Positions 50,346 through 62,744 of a stretch of DNA of 64,000 nucleotides are shown piece after piece. The stretch is from Timema cristinae (taxonomy: Eukaryota > Arthropoda > Insecta > Phasmatodea > Timematidae), in assembly GCA_039000515.1 (NCBI GenBank), contig JBCFYV010000213.1:1-64000 (forward strand). Reading direction: 5' to 3'. The position numbers and the translations under genes are program-made. The notes below the pieces were generated by a model. It worked only from the letters and a program-made list of their open reading frames with translations, had not been told where the DNA came from and made no database searches. The number at the start of each line of letters is the position of its first letter. The stretch's first letter is position 1.

Positions 50346-51089
50346 ATTTTTTCCTTTCACATTTTTTTTTTCCTTTACATTCCCCCTTTTTTTATTTCCC
50401 CCTTCGCTTTATCCCCTTATTTTTCCCCTTTCCCCCCCTTCATCCTGCACAGGGCCTTTGGCCCTTTCCCTTGACGACCTTGGCAATAACCCCGGGTTTT
50501 TTGTTTCATTGGAACCCCTTTGACTCCCAAAAGAAAGTGGCCGGTTGAATCCTTTGTAGAAGGGTTGGATGACAAAACCGGGGACCCTATTTTTAGAAAA
50601 GATCGTTTTCGTTCATGAGGGCCCGACGTAAATTGGCACTTTCCTACCCCCACTTGCTGCGACGACCTCTCTCTCGGCGATGCCTATGCGAAGGTTGTCA
50701 TGTCTAGCGTCGTATAGAGCCTCTCGCCGGGACAGTTAACAGGGCCAAATGTGGTAGAACCAACTTGGATCACCCTGGGTCTACGATCCGAGTATTGTGT
50801 AGGTTGTCCCCAAATCATGGCATGGCCGACAACATGTCGCCGCTGGCACCGTACTCCCAAAAACACTGCGGCAACTCACTCCCCCGGGCCCCCCGCAGGG
50901 TCGTAATTAGATAAGAGGCGGAAACGGGTAAGGCCGACCAGCCCTTTAATTGAAAAAATCCAGGAAGTGGTGAGGCCCCAGCCCCGCTTCCTGGAATGTC
51001 TCGAAGGGATGATAATGAGAACCTCAAGCGTGTCAGCCCATTTGTCCTCGAAAGAGTGATAAGTGGGCTGCCGAGTCTGGGGTTTCAAT

Positions 51090-51790
51090 TAGAAAACTGC
51101 GCGATGGCACGATTATGATCAAGACTGAAAAACGACCTTCAGACAAAGAAAATAATGGCAAAAACTACAATACCGTTGAGCCCCTCGAATCATTTAAAGG
51201 TGAAGGGGGAGCCGCACGGGTTCCTCAATGTTTGCAAGGGATTTGGTCACTTGCTATGACCTCGACTGCGTAAGCATTGAGGACATCTGTGAGGAGCTTT
51301 CCCCCTCAACATGTCACCGAAGTATATAGGATTACCATCAAAAGGAATGATGTAGTTGAAGAATACTGACAGTTATATCCTAACATTTGCCACTCCTTCC
51401 TTCCCAAAAGGGAGGTCTGACTGGCTTCCACATGCTTAGGGTCCGGCTGATGTCCCAACCCCGGCGCTGTTTTCAGTGCCAGGAATTTTGGCATGCGAAG
51501 CTGCGATGCCGTGGTAAAGCCAACCTGTGCAATTGTGGACAGGAGGCTCACGAACAACCATGCGAGTCTCCTAAATTCTGCTTAAATTGAAGGGTCCTCA
51601 TTCTGCCGTCTCGGTCCTGTCCAAATTGGAAAGTAGAGGAAAAAGTCCTGGAGATGCAAACGAAAAAAAGATCCCTTATGCCCAGGCACGCAAAGAGTTT
51701 ACTGCACTACAAGCCCGGTATTTCAAAGTTCCTACAGCCAAATTGTTAGCCAAAATATAAACTGCCCTAACTGCCACTGCGCAGTTAAAT
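51090..51790 (+). pseudogene. LINE ORF1 (gag-like) remnant
   Basis: An RNA-binding gag-like protein packages the element's transcript in the I group. The best-preserved part is a frame at 51,387-51,590 with three knuckle-type motifs. The first reads C-x2-C-x4-H-x4-C within CFQCQEFWHAKLRC, the second lies within CNCGQEAHEQPC, and the third begins CESPKFC. The conserved post-knuckle segment continues in another frame to about 51,700 (CPNWK is visible). Upstream codons to about 51,090 are recognisable in shifting frames. Frame breaks occur around 51,410 and after 51,590. The true start codon cannot be fixed. Confidence 0.8.
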
Positions 51791-51929
51791 ATTGCGAAGT
51801 CTCCTACACGACCTGTGCCACTCGTCACTATTCGAGACTCCAACAAAAAAACCAGCATCAACTATGGTGATGCAAAATATAAAACAAGTGGCGACACCCT
51901 CACAACATTTGCCTCCACCACCTTTACCC

Positions 51930-52110
51930 CCGAGGAGACCCCCCCGGGGAACAATTCCGAGCCCCCCCCGGGAACTCCCCCGAACCCCCCCCGGGAACAC
52001 CCCAGAACCCCTCGGGGGAAATCCTCCGAGCCCTCCTCGGGGAACTTCCCCCAGCCGTCCTCGGGGGACTTCCCCCAGCCTCCTCGGAGAAATAAATTGC
52101 ATGCGGCCAC
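51930..52110 (+). repeat. Proline-coding minisatellite within the LINE
   Basis: Units of about 24-27 bp, such as CCTCGGGGAACTTCCCCCAG, repeat about seven times between the ORF1 zinc knuckles and the start of ORF2. Each unit is GC-rich and partly self-complementary. Frames through it encode Pro/Gly/Ser-rich peptide in more than one phase. The same kind of block, reversed, lies at 61,010-61,170 in copy 2, so it belongs to the element and is not a later insertion. Confidence 0.75.
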
Positions 52111-54413
52111 TGTTGAGTCGCTCACTCTCGCCTCTGGGCTTCAGAGGCCGGGATGAGTGGCGAAACAGGTGAGGCCGTAAAGGCGAGCCCACTGGTGCCT
52201 TGAAGAAGGACCAGCGAGAGACCGCCGAAAAGAAAAATAGTAAAAAAAGCGTCGAAGGCCTTAACAAAGCCTTCGCGCAAGGATCTGACTCCCGTTTTTT
52301 CCAAAGTAAACCGAAGCCTCTCCTAAGCGGGAGGTCCAGGAGAGACTGGGAAAGGCAAGAGGACCAAAAAAGGGCCCTCCAACCAATTTTTAATTTAAAA
52401 GAATAGTGTCATGGATTGCGAGGATAACTAAATTTTATACTAATAACTTATGTCGCTACTACAATGGAATTGTAGGTTTCTATGCTCGTGTAGAGGAAAT
52501 TTAAAAAACAAATTTCTTCCCCGCATCCTTTTCCCTTTGTTTTTCAGGAGACCCACTTCCGCCCAAATGAAAAAACCCGATCTTCGTGGGTACGATTCTA
52601 TCGTACGACAAGCCTTTCTTGATCGGGCTGCGGAGGTGTGGCTATATTCGCACGAACAATATATATCACAAAAATTTTAACATCGTTCCGATCTCCAAGT
52701 TATCGCTGTCCGAGTCTCCCTTGCTTTGGAGATGACAGTATGCTGCATATAAACCCCCCGCCAGGTAACGTATTTCGAAGAGGAGCTTAGAGGCCCTTTT
52801 TATGCAACTTCCCGCCCCTATATCATCTTTTGGGGGGCTTTAATGCGCATAACCTGGTGTGGGGATCTAATTTTTTCAGATGCCGCGGGAGGATGGTAGA
52901 GGATATTCTTGTCTCGGGAAACCTGGTGCTAATGAACACCGGGACCCAGACCACTTCTCCATTTAATGGTGTATCCCCCTGCCATCGACCTAACTTTATG
53001 TAGCCCAGGTATCGCTGCCCTCTTCCTTTGGGATGTCCATACGGACCTAAGTGGAAGCGATCACTTCCCTATACTGCTTTCCCCCTCCAAGATTCCCCAA
53101 GTATAGCACGAGTCCCAATGGGTGATAAACCCTTTGCTGACTGGGATAATTCCGCGAGCTCGCCGTTTTCCACGAATCCCCTTCTCCTGACGTCGATTTA
53201 AGACTGAGTATTTTACTTCGACGGTCATACGGGGCGGCGAGGGCCCCATCCCTAAATACTCACCAAATCCGCGCACCGTCCCTTTTCCTGGTGGAGCGAA
53301 GAGTGTCGGTTGGCTATTTGGGGACCGTCGAAGGGCCCTACGTCTTTTCAACCGACGTCCTACTTGGGAACCTGGAGTCATTCCCGGATTCTACGTGCTC
53401 GAGCTCGCCGTATACTTCGTGAAAGCAGAAGAGAGTTTTGGGAGAAAATTTATTTCAAACCCTTAAATATCCACCCCACAACTAGGTTTGGGATAATATC
53501 AATAAATTACGTAATAGCAACAATTCCAATAACAATATACCTGCCCTCATGTCTAACGGTTCACGTGTCCTCCCCTGAGGAGGTCGTTAATGTTTTGGGC
53601 TCGATGTTCGCCGCTATTTCAAGCATGGAGCTACACTAAACGAGTTCGCGCTTATAAGCGGAATATCGAGCGCCATGCTATTGATTTTGGTCGAAGTCGG
53701 GGAGGATTATAACCCCCCTTTTACCAAAGATAAACTGCCTATGCCCGGTCCCAGGCCGGAAAGCACAGCCTCTGGTCCAGACGACATTCATTATGAGATT
53801 TTGCGTCAGCTGCCCCTGCCGGACGGCACCTTTTTTAGACCTCTATAAAGTGTTTGGGAATCTCAGAGGTTCCCCTCACTATGGGGCAAAGCAACCGTTA
53901 TACCTATATATAAAAGTGGAAAAGAAAAAATTAGAGCCAACTAGCTATTGACCGATAGCTTTAACTAGTTGTGTGTGGTAAAATATTGGAAAAAAAATTA
54001 AAAAGCGACTTATAGGTATTTAGAATCCGCAAATCTGCTATCTAATATTCAATTGGGTTTTCGCCGTAACCGATCCACGGTGGATCACCTTGTCCGTCTA
54101 GAGACGGCTATTCGTGACGCTTTCTCCATAAGCAGCACTTCTGGCTGTCTTCCCTTCGACTGGAGAAAGGTACGATCCACCTGGCGTAGGGGCATTTTGA
54201 AACACTTTTAAATTTGGGGGTTTCGAGGAAACCTTCCTTCTTTTAAAATCCAATTTTATGTCGGATAGACACTTCCGGGTAAGGTTGAATAACACCTTAT
54301 CCGATGATTTTATTCAAGAAAATGGGGGCCTCAGGGGAGAATTCTGAGCTGTACGTTGTTCGCTATCGCAATAAATAGCATTGTTGACAATGTGCGCATG
54401 CCCGGGACGGTCA

Positions 54414-54458
54414 TGCCTCTTTGTGGATGACTTCGCAATTTATTGCAGTTCGTCAATT
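54414..54458 (+). other. Reverse transcriptase catalytic box (FVDD)
   Basis: Translates as CLFVDDFAIYCSSSI, the palm-domain box of non-LTR reverse transcriptases, with both metal-binding aspartates intact. Flanking frames are broken, so the enzyme as a whole is not encoded intact. Confidence 0.85.
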
Positions 54459-55299
54459 CCCCAGGGCTGAACGGAGATACAGCTCTCTGTCAACAATATG
54501 GATCGTGGGCATCGCGTAATGGCTTTCGCTTCTCTGCAGCCAAGACGTAGTTTTCCACTTTCATAGAACACCGGAATACAGCCAGCCCCCCGTATTTTAA
54601 TGAATCACTTTGTTTTACCCGTCTCAGAAAGCGTAAGGTTTCTGGACTCTTATTTGGTTTTAAATTAACTTAGATCCCCACATCAAAGACCTGAAAGCGA
54701 GGTGTAATCAAAGCATTGAATTTGCCAAAGTCATAAGCGGTCGGTCCTGGGGTGCTTTAAAGGGAAACCTTGATGCGCCTGTATAGGCCTTGGTCAATCT
54801 AAACTAGATTACGGTAGTTTTGTGTATGGCTCAGCTAGACCCTCGGCGTTAAAGATGCCAGATAGTGTCCCCCCATGCTGGCATTTGACTGCTACTGGTG
54901 CCTTTCGACCAGTCCAGTCGTCAGCATCTGTGCCGACGCCCCGGGGACCCCCTCTTTTTACCGGCGGTCCTATCTTCTGGCATCTTACGTGTCGAAACTT
55001 CATTGCATGGCGCAGCATGTTGCATATCGTCCTGTGTTTCATCCCCCTAACCGACTCTTGTATGAAACTAAATTGCGTAGTACAAGGCCGGTTGGGACAG
55101 GATTTATCGGTTTTTTGAACGTGTGGGAAAATCTTGCCAAAGGCTATCCCACCCTTCCCCGGTCGAGTTTCTCCCGGAAGATACGCCTACCTCAAAGCCT
55201 TTTGACCTTGCAAAGTTCCTAAAGCGACCACCCCACATTTTTTAAACGAGAGGACCTTTAAGAGCTCCTCGCAACCCGCTTTCGGGGTTTTAAACGCAT

Positions 55300-55665
55300 T
55301 TACACGGATGGCTCGAAATGCGGGGCCTCCGTGGTATGTGCTTTTGTTGTGGAAGGATCCAATTTTAAATTTGCTTACCCGGTGAATCCAGTGTTTTTAC
55401 TGCAGAGCTATATGCCATTTTTAAATCGTTATGTTTTGTATATCGTAAGTGTCACCGGGGCCGTTCTCATCTGCACGGATTCCATGGTGCTCTGTGGGCT
55501 TGTCCACTTTCTACTCGTGGAATCCTCTCGTGCAGATGATTCACAACAAATTTTAAAAATTGATTCATTAAGCACCCGGCTCGCCTTTTGCTGGATTCCT
55601 GTCATTGCCGGGCTTTCAGGAAATGAACTGGCGGACCAGGGGCCAAGGAGGCAGCCCGCCGCCTC
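55300..55665 (+). pseudogene. RNase H domain of LINE copy 1
   Basis: Starts with IYTDGSKCGASVV, where the first catalytic Asp is seen. It continues to ICTDSM near 55,475 (third acidic residue) and ends with GLSGNELADQ near 55,615, holding the last Asp. Much of it lies in one open frame (55,331-55,669). Its presence places the element in the I-like lineages that carry RNase H after the reverse transcriptase. Confidence 0.8.
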
Positions 55666-56434
55666 CTGAGGCGAGTCTGGGTGTCATGTTTTTAGACCTA
55701 AAGGGTTAGTTCGGCATGGGGTCTTACGCACCTGGCACAGCAGTGGTCTCGACCCCGCTCAGAACAAGGGTGCGGTCCATCAGGGACGGTGTGTCGGCGA
55801 TGGCCTCTTCCCATGCGAAAGTCTAGGAGAGGGAGGTCATCGTGACAGACTCCGCGTTGGGCATAACCTTCACTGACCCATAGTTTTTTACTGAGAGGGG
55901 ATCCACCTCCAGTGTGTGAGTTTTGCGATGCTCCTCTGAGTGTGTATCACTTTTGGTGGGTGTCGTAAATATGCCCTATCCCCCTTTGCTCTTGATTTTA
56001 AAGGTCCCTATTTTTTTTATTACGCGAAAAACGGGGTGGAGTTATTTGTTTACTTTTTTTTATACGCCAGGCGGATTTTTTTAATGCCATTTGAGTCCTT
56101 TTATAAAGGGGCTTTTTTGGATTTTTCTCATTTTGAGATTTTTTTTAACGGTTTTATTACTTTAAAACATGTTGTTTTGTCTTTTTAACGTATTATCTTT
56201 TAAACCCCTTTTTTTTCTTTTTAACGTTTTATTTCAATATGTTTGTTTTGCCCTTTTTTTTAGAGTGATACACTTGGGGTATTTTTTAGCAGGTTCACTT
56301 AATTTATCCCAAAGGGGCCCCTTTTGAGCATTTCCCTAGGAGTGTCTCAGAGGGAATGTTTTTTTCTTTTCCCCCATGGGTTTTTATTATTTTTTTAATA
56401 TATTTAAAGGCCCTAAGACCTAGATGTGTCGAGG

Positions 56435-56460
56435 GCCCTAAACAATAATAATAAAAATAA
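56435..56460 (+). repeat. AAT-repeat 3' tail of LINE copy 1
   Basis: AAACAATAATAATAAAAATA follows GAGGGCCCT. Simple trinucleotide tails of this kind are usual in I elements. The mirrored tail of copy 2 (ATT repeats) starts about 40 bp further on. Confidence 0.75.
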
Positions 56461-56494
56461 AAAAAAACCCCTTAATTGTGTTTTTTAGTTTTAT

Positions 56495-56530
56495 CTATTA
56501 TTATTATTATTATTTTTAATTTGTTTGGGG
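56495..56530 (-). repeat. AAT-repeat 3' tail of LINE copy 2
   Basis: CTATTATTATTATTATTATT on the plus strand is the reverse complement of an AAT tail. It is followed by the copy-2 version of the 3' end, including CCTCGAGGTCATTAGCC, which matches the 3' end of copy 1 in reverse complement. Confidence 0.75.
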
Positions 56531-57269
56531 GGCCCCCAAAAAAAAAACCTCGAGGTCATTAGCCTTTTGAAAAAAAAAAAAAAACATAATAAAATCCCAG
56601 GGGGGAAAGAAAAAAAACATTCACCATCTGAACACGCCCATAGGAGTGCTAAAAGGGGCTCTTGGGTTAAAATTAATGAAAAAACCTGCTAAAAAAAAAC
56701 AAAACAAGTGTATCACCCAAATTTTAAAAAGACAAAAAAACTTTAAAATATACACTTTAAAAAAAAAAAACATGTTAAAATGAAAAAAAGTTAAAAAAAA
56801 AAACAACATTTAATTGTTTAAAAAAAAAAAAACTTTAAAAAAAGGGGGCCAATTTAAAAAATACCAAAAAAATTTTTTAAAAAAAGTGCCCAAAAAACAT
56901 AAAAAATCCCCTCCGTTTTAAAAAAAAATCGCGTAAAAAAAACGTAAGTACCTTTAAAATCAAAAAGCCAGACGGATAGGGGCAAAATTTTCAAAATACC
57001 CACCAAAATGTGTTTCCCATTGGGGGGGATAAAAAAAACTCCACACGGAGGGGGTCCCCTCTATTTAAAAAAATATGGGTCAATAAGATGCCCAAAGGGG
57101 AGTCTCGTCACGATGACCTCCTCTCTCTAGACTTTTTGTATAAAGAGGGCCATCCGACACACCGCCCCCCGTTTTGGGCCCCCAGCTTTTTTCTGAGCGG
57201 GGGGGCGAGTTTTCCCCCCGCTCGTCCAGTCGTAAGACCCCACGCCAAAAAAAACCCTTTAATTTTTAA

Positions 57270-60200
57270 AAAATTAAAACCCAACTCCCCCCCGGGGAAA
57301 ACTGCTCCCCCCTTTGGGTCCCCCTCCGCCATTTTAAAATTTCCGGGGAAAACCAGCATGACCGGGGAAACCAAAAAAGGGGACCGGGGGGGTTAAGAAT
57401 AATTTTTTAAAAATTTTTTCTAAATTTTCATCTGAACGGGGGGTTCCAGAAAATAAAGAGTGGCAATCCAACCCGACACCATGGAATCCTTTTCAGGATG
57501 GGGACAAACGGGACTACTTGGGGATAAAAAAACCAAAAAATTTAAAAAATGGTAAATAATTAAAACCGGGGAAAAAACTGGTTTCTTTTTTTAAACCAAA
57601 TTTAAAATTTTTATCCTTCCACAACAAAAGCACACCCCCCCGGAGGTTCCAGATTTAGAGCCGTAAAATTTAAATGCGCTGGGGAAACCGTGAAAGCGAA
57701 TGGAGAGGACCCCTTTTAAAAGGGCCTCTCATATCCCCAATTTGCCCCCTTTTTGGGGAAAGGGGGACCCCAAAATGGGATTGAGGTAGGCGTATCTTTC
57801 CGGGGGAAACACGACCGGGGATGGGGGGAAACCCCTTTTGGAAAAAAATATCCCACACGTGCCCAAAAAAAACGATAGCATCCGACCAAAACCGGCCCCT
57901 TTTAAAAACCCCCATTTGGTTTCAAAAAAAGCCCCGGTTAGGGGGAAAAAAAACCGGACGGGAAAGGAACATGCTGCCCAAAGCAATAATTTTTTGACAC
58001 TTTTTGAAGCCAGAAGATAGGCCGGGGCCGGTTTTAAAAAAAAGGCGGCTCACCGGCGTCGGCACAGATGTTTAAAAGAGGGGATTGGGGTAAAAAAGGC
58101 CCAAAAATACCCAGAAAAACCCACATGGGGCACAATCTAGCCCCCTTTAACCCCGGGGGGTTCTACTGACATAAACAAACCCCCCGTAACTATTTTTAGT
58201 CGCCCGGGGGCCCCATACATGCGCAAAAATTTTCCCAATCAGCCCCCCGGGGAGGGGCCGAAAACCTTTTTCCAGAAATTTTTTTTTAAACCCCCTTAAA
58301 ATACACCCCGATTTGGGGTTTTTTGTTTGGGGGGTTTTCCAATTTTTTTTTAAAATCGAATAAAAAATTCCCAGAACCCTTTTACGGTTTCGGAGACGGT
58401 AAAAAACCGTTTTTAAAATTAAAAATTTTTGGGGGGGGGCTGATTTCCGCGTAATCTTGGAAGTGGACGACAGTCCCCCTTGGCCGCAGAGAAAAAAAAA
58501 ACCATTACAGATGCCCACAACATTTAATTGTTTAAAACAGCGATTTGGTATCTGTCTTCCCCACCCGGGGTGGAGACTTGATGAACCCCCAAAAAATTTT
58601 TGCGTAGTCACCCAAAAAAAAAGGCAAAAACGAAGGGGTGAGCGCAGGTTGCCAAAACAAACTTTTTTTTCGCAAAAAGCGAAACACGTACAGCTCAGAA
58701 TTTTTTACCTGGGCACCCCATTTTCTTGGATAAAATCATGGGAAAAAAGGTGTTATCAACCCTTCCCCGGGAAATTTTCACCCCCCCCATAAAATTAATA
58801 AAAAAAAAGGAAGGTTTTTCCTCAAACCCCCCCAAATTATAAATTTTTTTTAAAAAAGGGGCCGTCCCCCCTGGGGGGGATCGTAACGCTTTCTCCAATC
58901 GAAAAGACAGCCAAAGATCTGCTTAGGAAAAACGTCACGAATACCGCTCTCCCGAAAATTTTGATCCCCCTTTTGGCCCCGTTCCCGGGAAAAACCACAT
59001 TGAAATTAGATAGCAAGATTGGGAAAATTCCCCAAACCCCCAAAAATTTTCCCTTTTAAAATTATTTTTTCCAATTTTACAATACAAACCCCTTTTTTAA
59101 AGCAATTCGGTCTTTCTATTTGGCTCAATTTTTCCCCCCCCTTTTTTAATAAAAAGGTAAAACGGTTTTTTTCCTCCATAGTAAAGGGGAACAAAACGAT
59201 TTTCCCAAACACTATTGTAGAGGTAAAAAAAAATGCCTGTGGGGCAGGGGGTACGGGGGAAAAACATCTCGTAATGAATGTCGTCTGGACCAAGGCTGTG
59301 CTGCCGGGGCCGGGGGACAGGGCTAGGTCATTAAAACCTTTGGGGTAAAGGGGGATTAAAATCCCCCCCCGATTTGGGCCCCAAAGTCAATAGCATGGGC
59401 TCGATATTCCTTTTTTTAACCCCTGCGAACTCGTTAGTGACTCGCAGTGCTAGAAATAGCGGGAACCCCTCAGCCCAATACTTTACGCCCCCCAAAAAGG
59501 GGGGGAACACGTGAATTTTAGACATGAGGGCGGTTTTTGGGGTTTTTTGGGAATTTTTAAAAAACGAATTTAAAAATATTACCCCCAAACCTTAGTTGGG
59601 GGGGAAAATTGTAAGGGGTTGAAATAAATTTTCCCAAAAACTCTCTTAACTTTCACGAATGACACGGCGATCGAAAACTAGAACCCCCAATTTTACCCAA
59701 ATATCCAGATTTGGACGTGGGGGAAAAAAAAGGGGGGGTCCTTCGCCGGGCAAAATACCAAAACCGGGGCACCCCTCGCTCCCCCCGGGGGGAAGGGGCC
59801 CCTTTGGGGGGGATTTGGCGATGATTGGGGGTGGATGCCCTCGTCCGGGAAAAACCGGGGAAGAAAAAAAACCCATCTTTACTTTTGACTCAGGAGAAGG
59901 GGTTTTGGGAAAAAAAGGCAGCTCGGGAAAAAATTTCCCCCGTGGCCCCCTTTTTAAAAACCCTTGGGGGAACCGTGCTCGACTGGGGGATTTTGAATTT
60001 GGAAAAACAGAAGGGGGAAAATGTCGCTCCCCCAAAGGTTCGAGTGAACCCCAAATTTTAAATGAGCAGCAATCCCGGGGTACATAGGGGTAGGTCGATG
60101 GCAGAGTTTCCCCTTTTTAAAGGGGGGAGAAGTGTGTCGTTGCCCCGGGGTTCATTAACACCATTTTTCCCCGAGACAAAAAAATCCTCTACCACCCCCC

Positions 60201-60520
60201 CAGGGGGGTCTTTTAAAAATTTGACCCCACCCCAGGTTATGCCTTTTAAAATCCCCCAAGATAAAATTTTTGGGGGGGGGGAATTTTTTTTAAAGGGGGC
60301 CCCCAGATCCCCCTTTGAAACACGTTCACCCCAGGGGGAGGTAGATGCAGCATAGGTTAAAATCCATAAAAAGGGGGGATTCGACAGCAATCACTTGTAA
60401 ACAGCCCCCAAAATTTTTATAACTTAGATATATGTTTTTACGTGCAAAAAATAGCTAAAACCTCCGCTAGCCCGATCAAAAGGGGCCCTTTTCGTACGAT
60501 AACTTGGGCCCCCCCCAAAA
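57270..60520 (-). pseudogene. LINE copy 2 ORF2 remnant
   Basis: Read on the minus strand, the order is endonuclease (about 60,500-59,870), linker, reverse transcriptase (about 59,200-58,100, with the FVDD region near 58,575-58,620 degraded), then RNase H (about 57,665-57,270). The best-preserved endonuclease part lies in a minus-strand frame at 60,058-60,390, which keeps VED, SAIDLPLC and TPG residues aligned with copy 1. Frameshifts and base changes are more numerous than in copy 1, and the element cannot encode a working enzyme as written. Confidence 0.75.
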
Positions 60521-60984
60521 AATGGGGGTTTTTCATTGGGGGGAAAGGGGGGCTCCTGCAAACACAAGAGGGGGGGATGAAAAGGGAAAAATTTTGTAGT
60601 TTAATTTCCTCTAAAACGACCTTTTAAAACCCCTTTTAAATTCCCCTTTTATTAGCGACATTATTTAAAATATATATTTTTAATTTTAATTAAAACCCCA
60701 CAACCCCAAAAAACTTTTATTTTTAAAAAAAAAATTTTAAATTTTAGGACTTTTTTGGCCCCCTTTTTCTTTTCCCAATCTCTTTGGGGACCTCTCGCTT
60801 CAGGAGAGGTTGGGGGTTTTTCCGTAAGACTGGTTTGGGGTTTTCCTTTTTCGCGAAGGCTTTTTTTAAACCCCCTCGACTCTTTTTTAAAATAGTTTTT
60901 TGGGCCCCCCTTCGCTGGCCTTTTCCTCAAAGCACCAGTGGGGACTCCCCTTTCCCCCTCCCCTCCCCACCCCACCCCCCCCCC

Positions 60985-61190
60985 CGGGGTTTTTCCTGAG
61001 GCGGGTTAAAGGGGTTTTGACAGGGGTCGCACGGGGGTTAGGACCCCGAGAGGACTCGGGGTTTTTCCCGTTTTGGGTCCGGGGGTTTTTCCCTCGGGGG
61101 GGCTCGGAGGGGCCCCCTCGAGGAGGGTTCGGGGTTTCTCCGAGGAGCCTCTTCGGCGGAAAAGGGTTTTTGGTGGGGGACTTCGGTGGG
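60985..61190 (-). repeat. Proline-coding minisatellite, LINE copy 2
   Basis: GC-rich near-repeat units with CTCGAGGAGGG and CCCTCGGGGGGGCTCGGAGG, the reverse complement of the block at 51,930-52,110 in copy 1. Long frames in both directions are compositional. Confidence 0.7.
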
Positions 61191-61309
61191 GGGGTCGCCC
61201 CTTGTACAAATTTTGGCAAACCCAAAATAGGGGGCCCCGGTTGTCTTTGAGTGCTCGAGTAAGCCGAGTAAAACAGGTCGGGGGTTTTTTTTGGCAAATA
61301 TTAACGGGG

Positions 61310-61700
61310 GCAATGACATTTGGGTTTTTTTATGTTCTGGCTTACAATTTACTAAAGATTCAAAATACCAGAGTTGAGGGGATCCATTCCTTGCGGGCCT
61401 GGGTTTTAAGGGTTTTTTTTTAAAAATTGGATCCCCGGGGGTTTTTTTCTCCACCTTCCATTTCGGGCCCAGGTCCGACCCCCAAGCAGAATGCGGACCC
61501 TTGTTTTTTATGCAGCACGGGGGAGACCCCCAGGGGTGTATGGGAAAAGCCTCCTTCCAAAATCCCAAAAAGGGTTTTTGGTTTAAACGGCCACCAGCTT
61601 CGTACCCCCCAAATTCCTTTTGGCACTGAAAGCAGCGCCGAGTTGGGGGAACGTATGGCCTGACTCTGAGCCAAGGAAGCCTCCCTCGGCCCTTTTTTTT
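61310..61700 (-). pseudogene. LINE copy 2 ORF1 (gag-like) remnant
   Basis: A minus-strand frame at 61,420-61,674 crosses the knuckle region. CGGCGCTGCTTTCAGTGCC, read on the minus strand near 61,640, matches the start of the first knuckle of copy 1 (RRCFQC). Later cysteines and histidines are mostly lost in this frame, through mutation or base-call error. The post-knuckle segment can be followed to about 61,440. Confidence 0.65.
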
Positions 61701-62744
61701 GGGAAAAGGATGGGAGTCAAAAAAGGTGGGAAAATATATGATCCCCCCAATTTTCTTTGTCCGTTCTTTTTGTTAATGAAAAAAACCCCTCGGTGAGGGG
61801 GCGGGGGGAAAGCTTTTAACAGATATCCAAAATCTCACGAGATGGGGCCCATAGCAATTCCCCACCCCCTTTTTGGGGGCAAACATTGGGGAAACCCTTT
61901 TTGGGGCCCCCGTCCTTCACCTGTAAATTTTTGCCGTTTAAAATCAACGGATTTTGGGATCCCCAAAAAATTTTCGAGGGTTGTTTGTCAGTCATATTTT
62001 TTAAAACATATGGTGCCATCACCATTTCCCCCTTAAAAAAAAGTCATTTTTTTTCTGCTCCTTTTTAAACCACTTTTCGGGGAAAAAAGGGGCTCCCCAT
62101 TTTGGGGGATTTTCACTTTCATCTCCCCGGGGGACACCCCCAGGAAAAGCGGGGCGGGGGCCTCACCACTTCCGGTTTTTTTTCAAAACAGGGCGGAAAG
62201 GCCTTAAAACCCTTTTCCCTTTTAAAAATTAAAAAGGCCCCCGGGGGCCGGGCAGTAAGATCCCCCCCAGAACTTGGCAGAAAAGGTCCCCTCGGACAGA
62301 AAGGGGGTCAGCATGCCCCAAAGTATTTTTTTCATAAATTTGGGGGGACAACCTAAAAAAAAACTCGTGGGGAAAACCCGGGGTTTATCCCATTTGGTTC
62401 TACCACAAGGGCCCGTTAAATTTAAAAAGAGAGGGTCCAAAAGACGTTAGGAAAAAACAACCTTAAGGAGAAAACGCCCGGGAAAAGAGGTCCCCGGAGC
62501 AAGGTTTTGCAGGAAAGGGTAATTTTTACGCCGGGGCCCCCCCATGAACGAACCGGGCCTTCCCCCAAAGGGTAGGGTCCCGGTTTTTCATCCCAAGGGG
62601 CCCTTTTACCAAGATTTACAACCGGCGCACTTTCACTCGGGGCCTCAAAGGGGGGGTTTCCCAAAATTAACCCAGGAGACCGGGGTTTTGATGCCAAGGT
62701 CGTCAAAGGGGCAAAGGGGCTCTGTGCAGGATGAATGGGGGGAA

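Larger units (their letters stand above)
52450..55990 (+). pseudogene. LINE ORF2 polyprotein remnant (EN-RT-RNase H)
   Basis: ORF2 of I-group LINEs nicks the target DNA and copies the RNA there. The start LLQWNC near 52,453 is typical of the APE endonuclease N terminus. FNAHNLVWGS lies near 52,840 and SDHFPI near 53,060, the last catalytic motif of that domain. RT begins near 53,770 (GPDDIHYEILRQLP), continues with FRRNRSTVDHLVRLE-like sequence near 54,060, and has the catalytic FVDD box at 54,414-54,458. RNase H follows at 55,300-55,660, with TDGSK, CTDSM and SGNELADQ. A C/H-rich finger ends the protein near 55,850-55,970. At least ten frame changes break it. Confidence 0.85.
50345..56460 (+). 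mobile_element. I-group non-LTR retrotransposon, copy 1 (broken)
   Basis: Nearly full-length LINE. In order: pyrimidine-rich 5' tract, 5' region, ORF1 with zinc knuckles, a proline-coding minisatellite, then ORF2 with APE-type endonuclease, reverse transcriptase, RNase H and a C-terminal zinc finger, a 3' UTR and an AAT-repeat tail. RNase H after the reverse transcriptase together with an AAT-type tail favours the I group (I or Nimb-like) over Jockey or CR1. Many frameshifts and stops disable it, some perhaps sequencing errors. The sequence is clean from about 50.6 to 55.9 kb and then becomes homopolymer-rich. Confidence 0.85.

Noticed and set aside
51785..52267. 160-aa minus-strand frame and overlapping plus-strand frames
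   Set aside because: They cross the GC-rich minisatellite of the LINE and are open by composition only; the real coding direction is plus, with broken frames.
60887..61568. Long minus-strand and plus-strand frames of 116-176 aa
   Set aside because: They lie over the same minisatellite in LINE copy 2; the Pro/Arg/Gly-rich peptides are by-products, and only the gag portion has homology.
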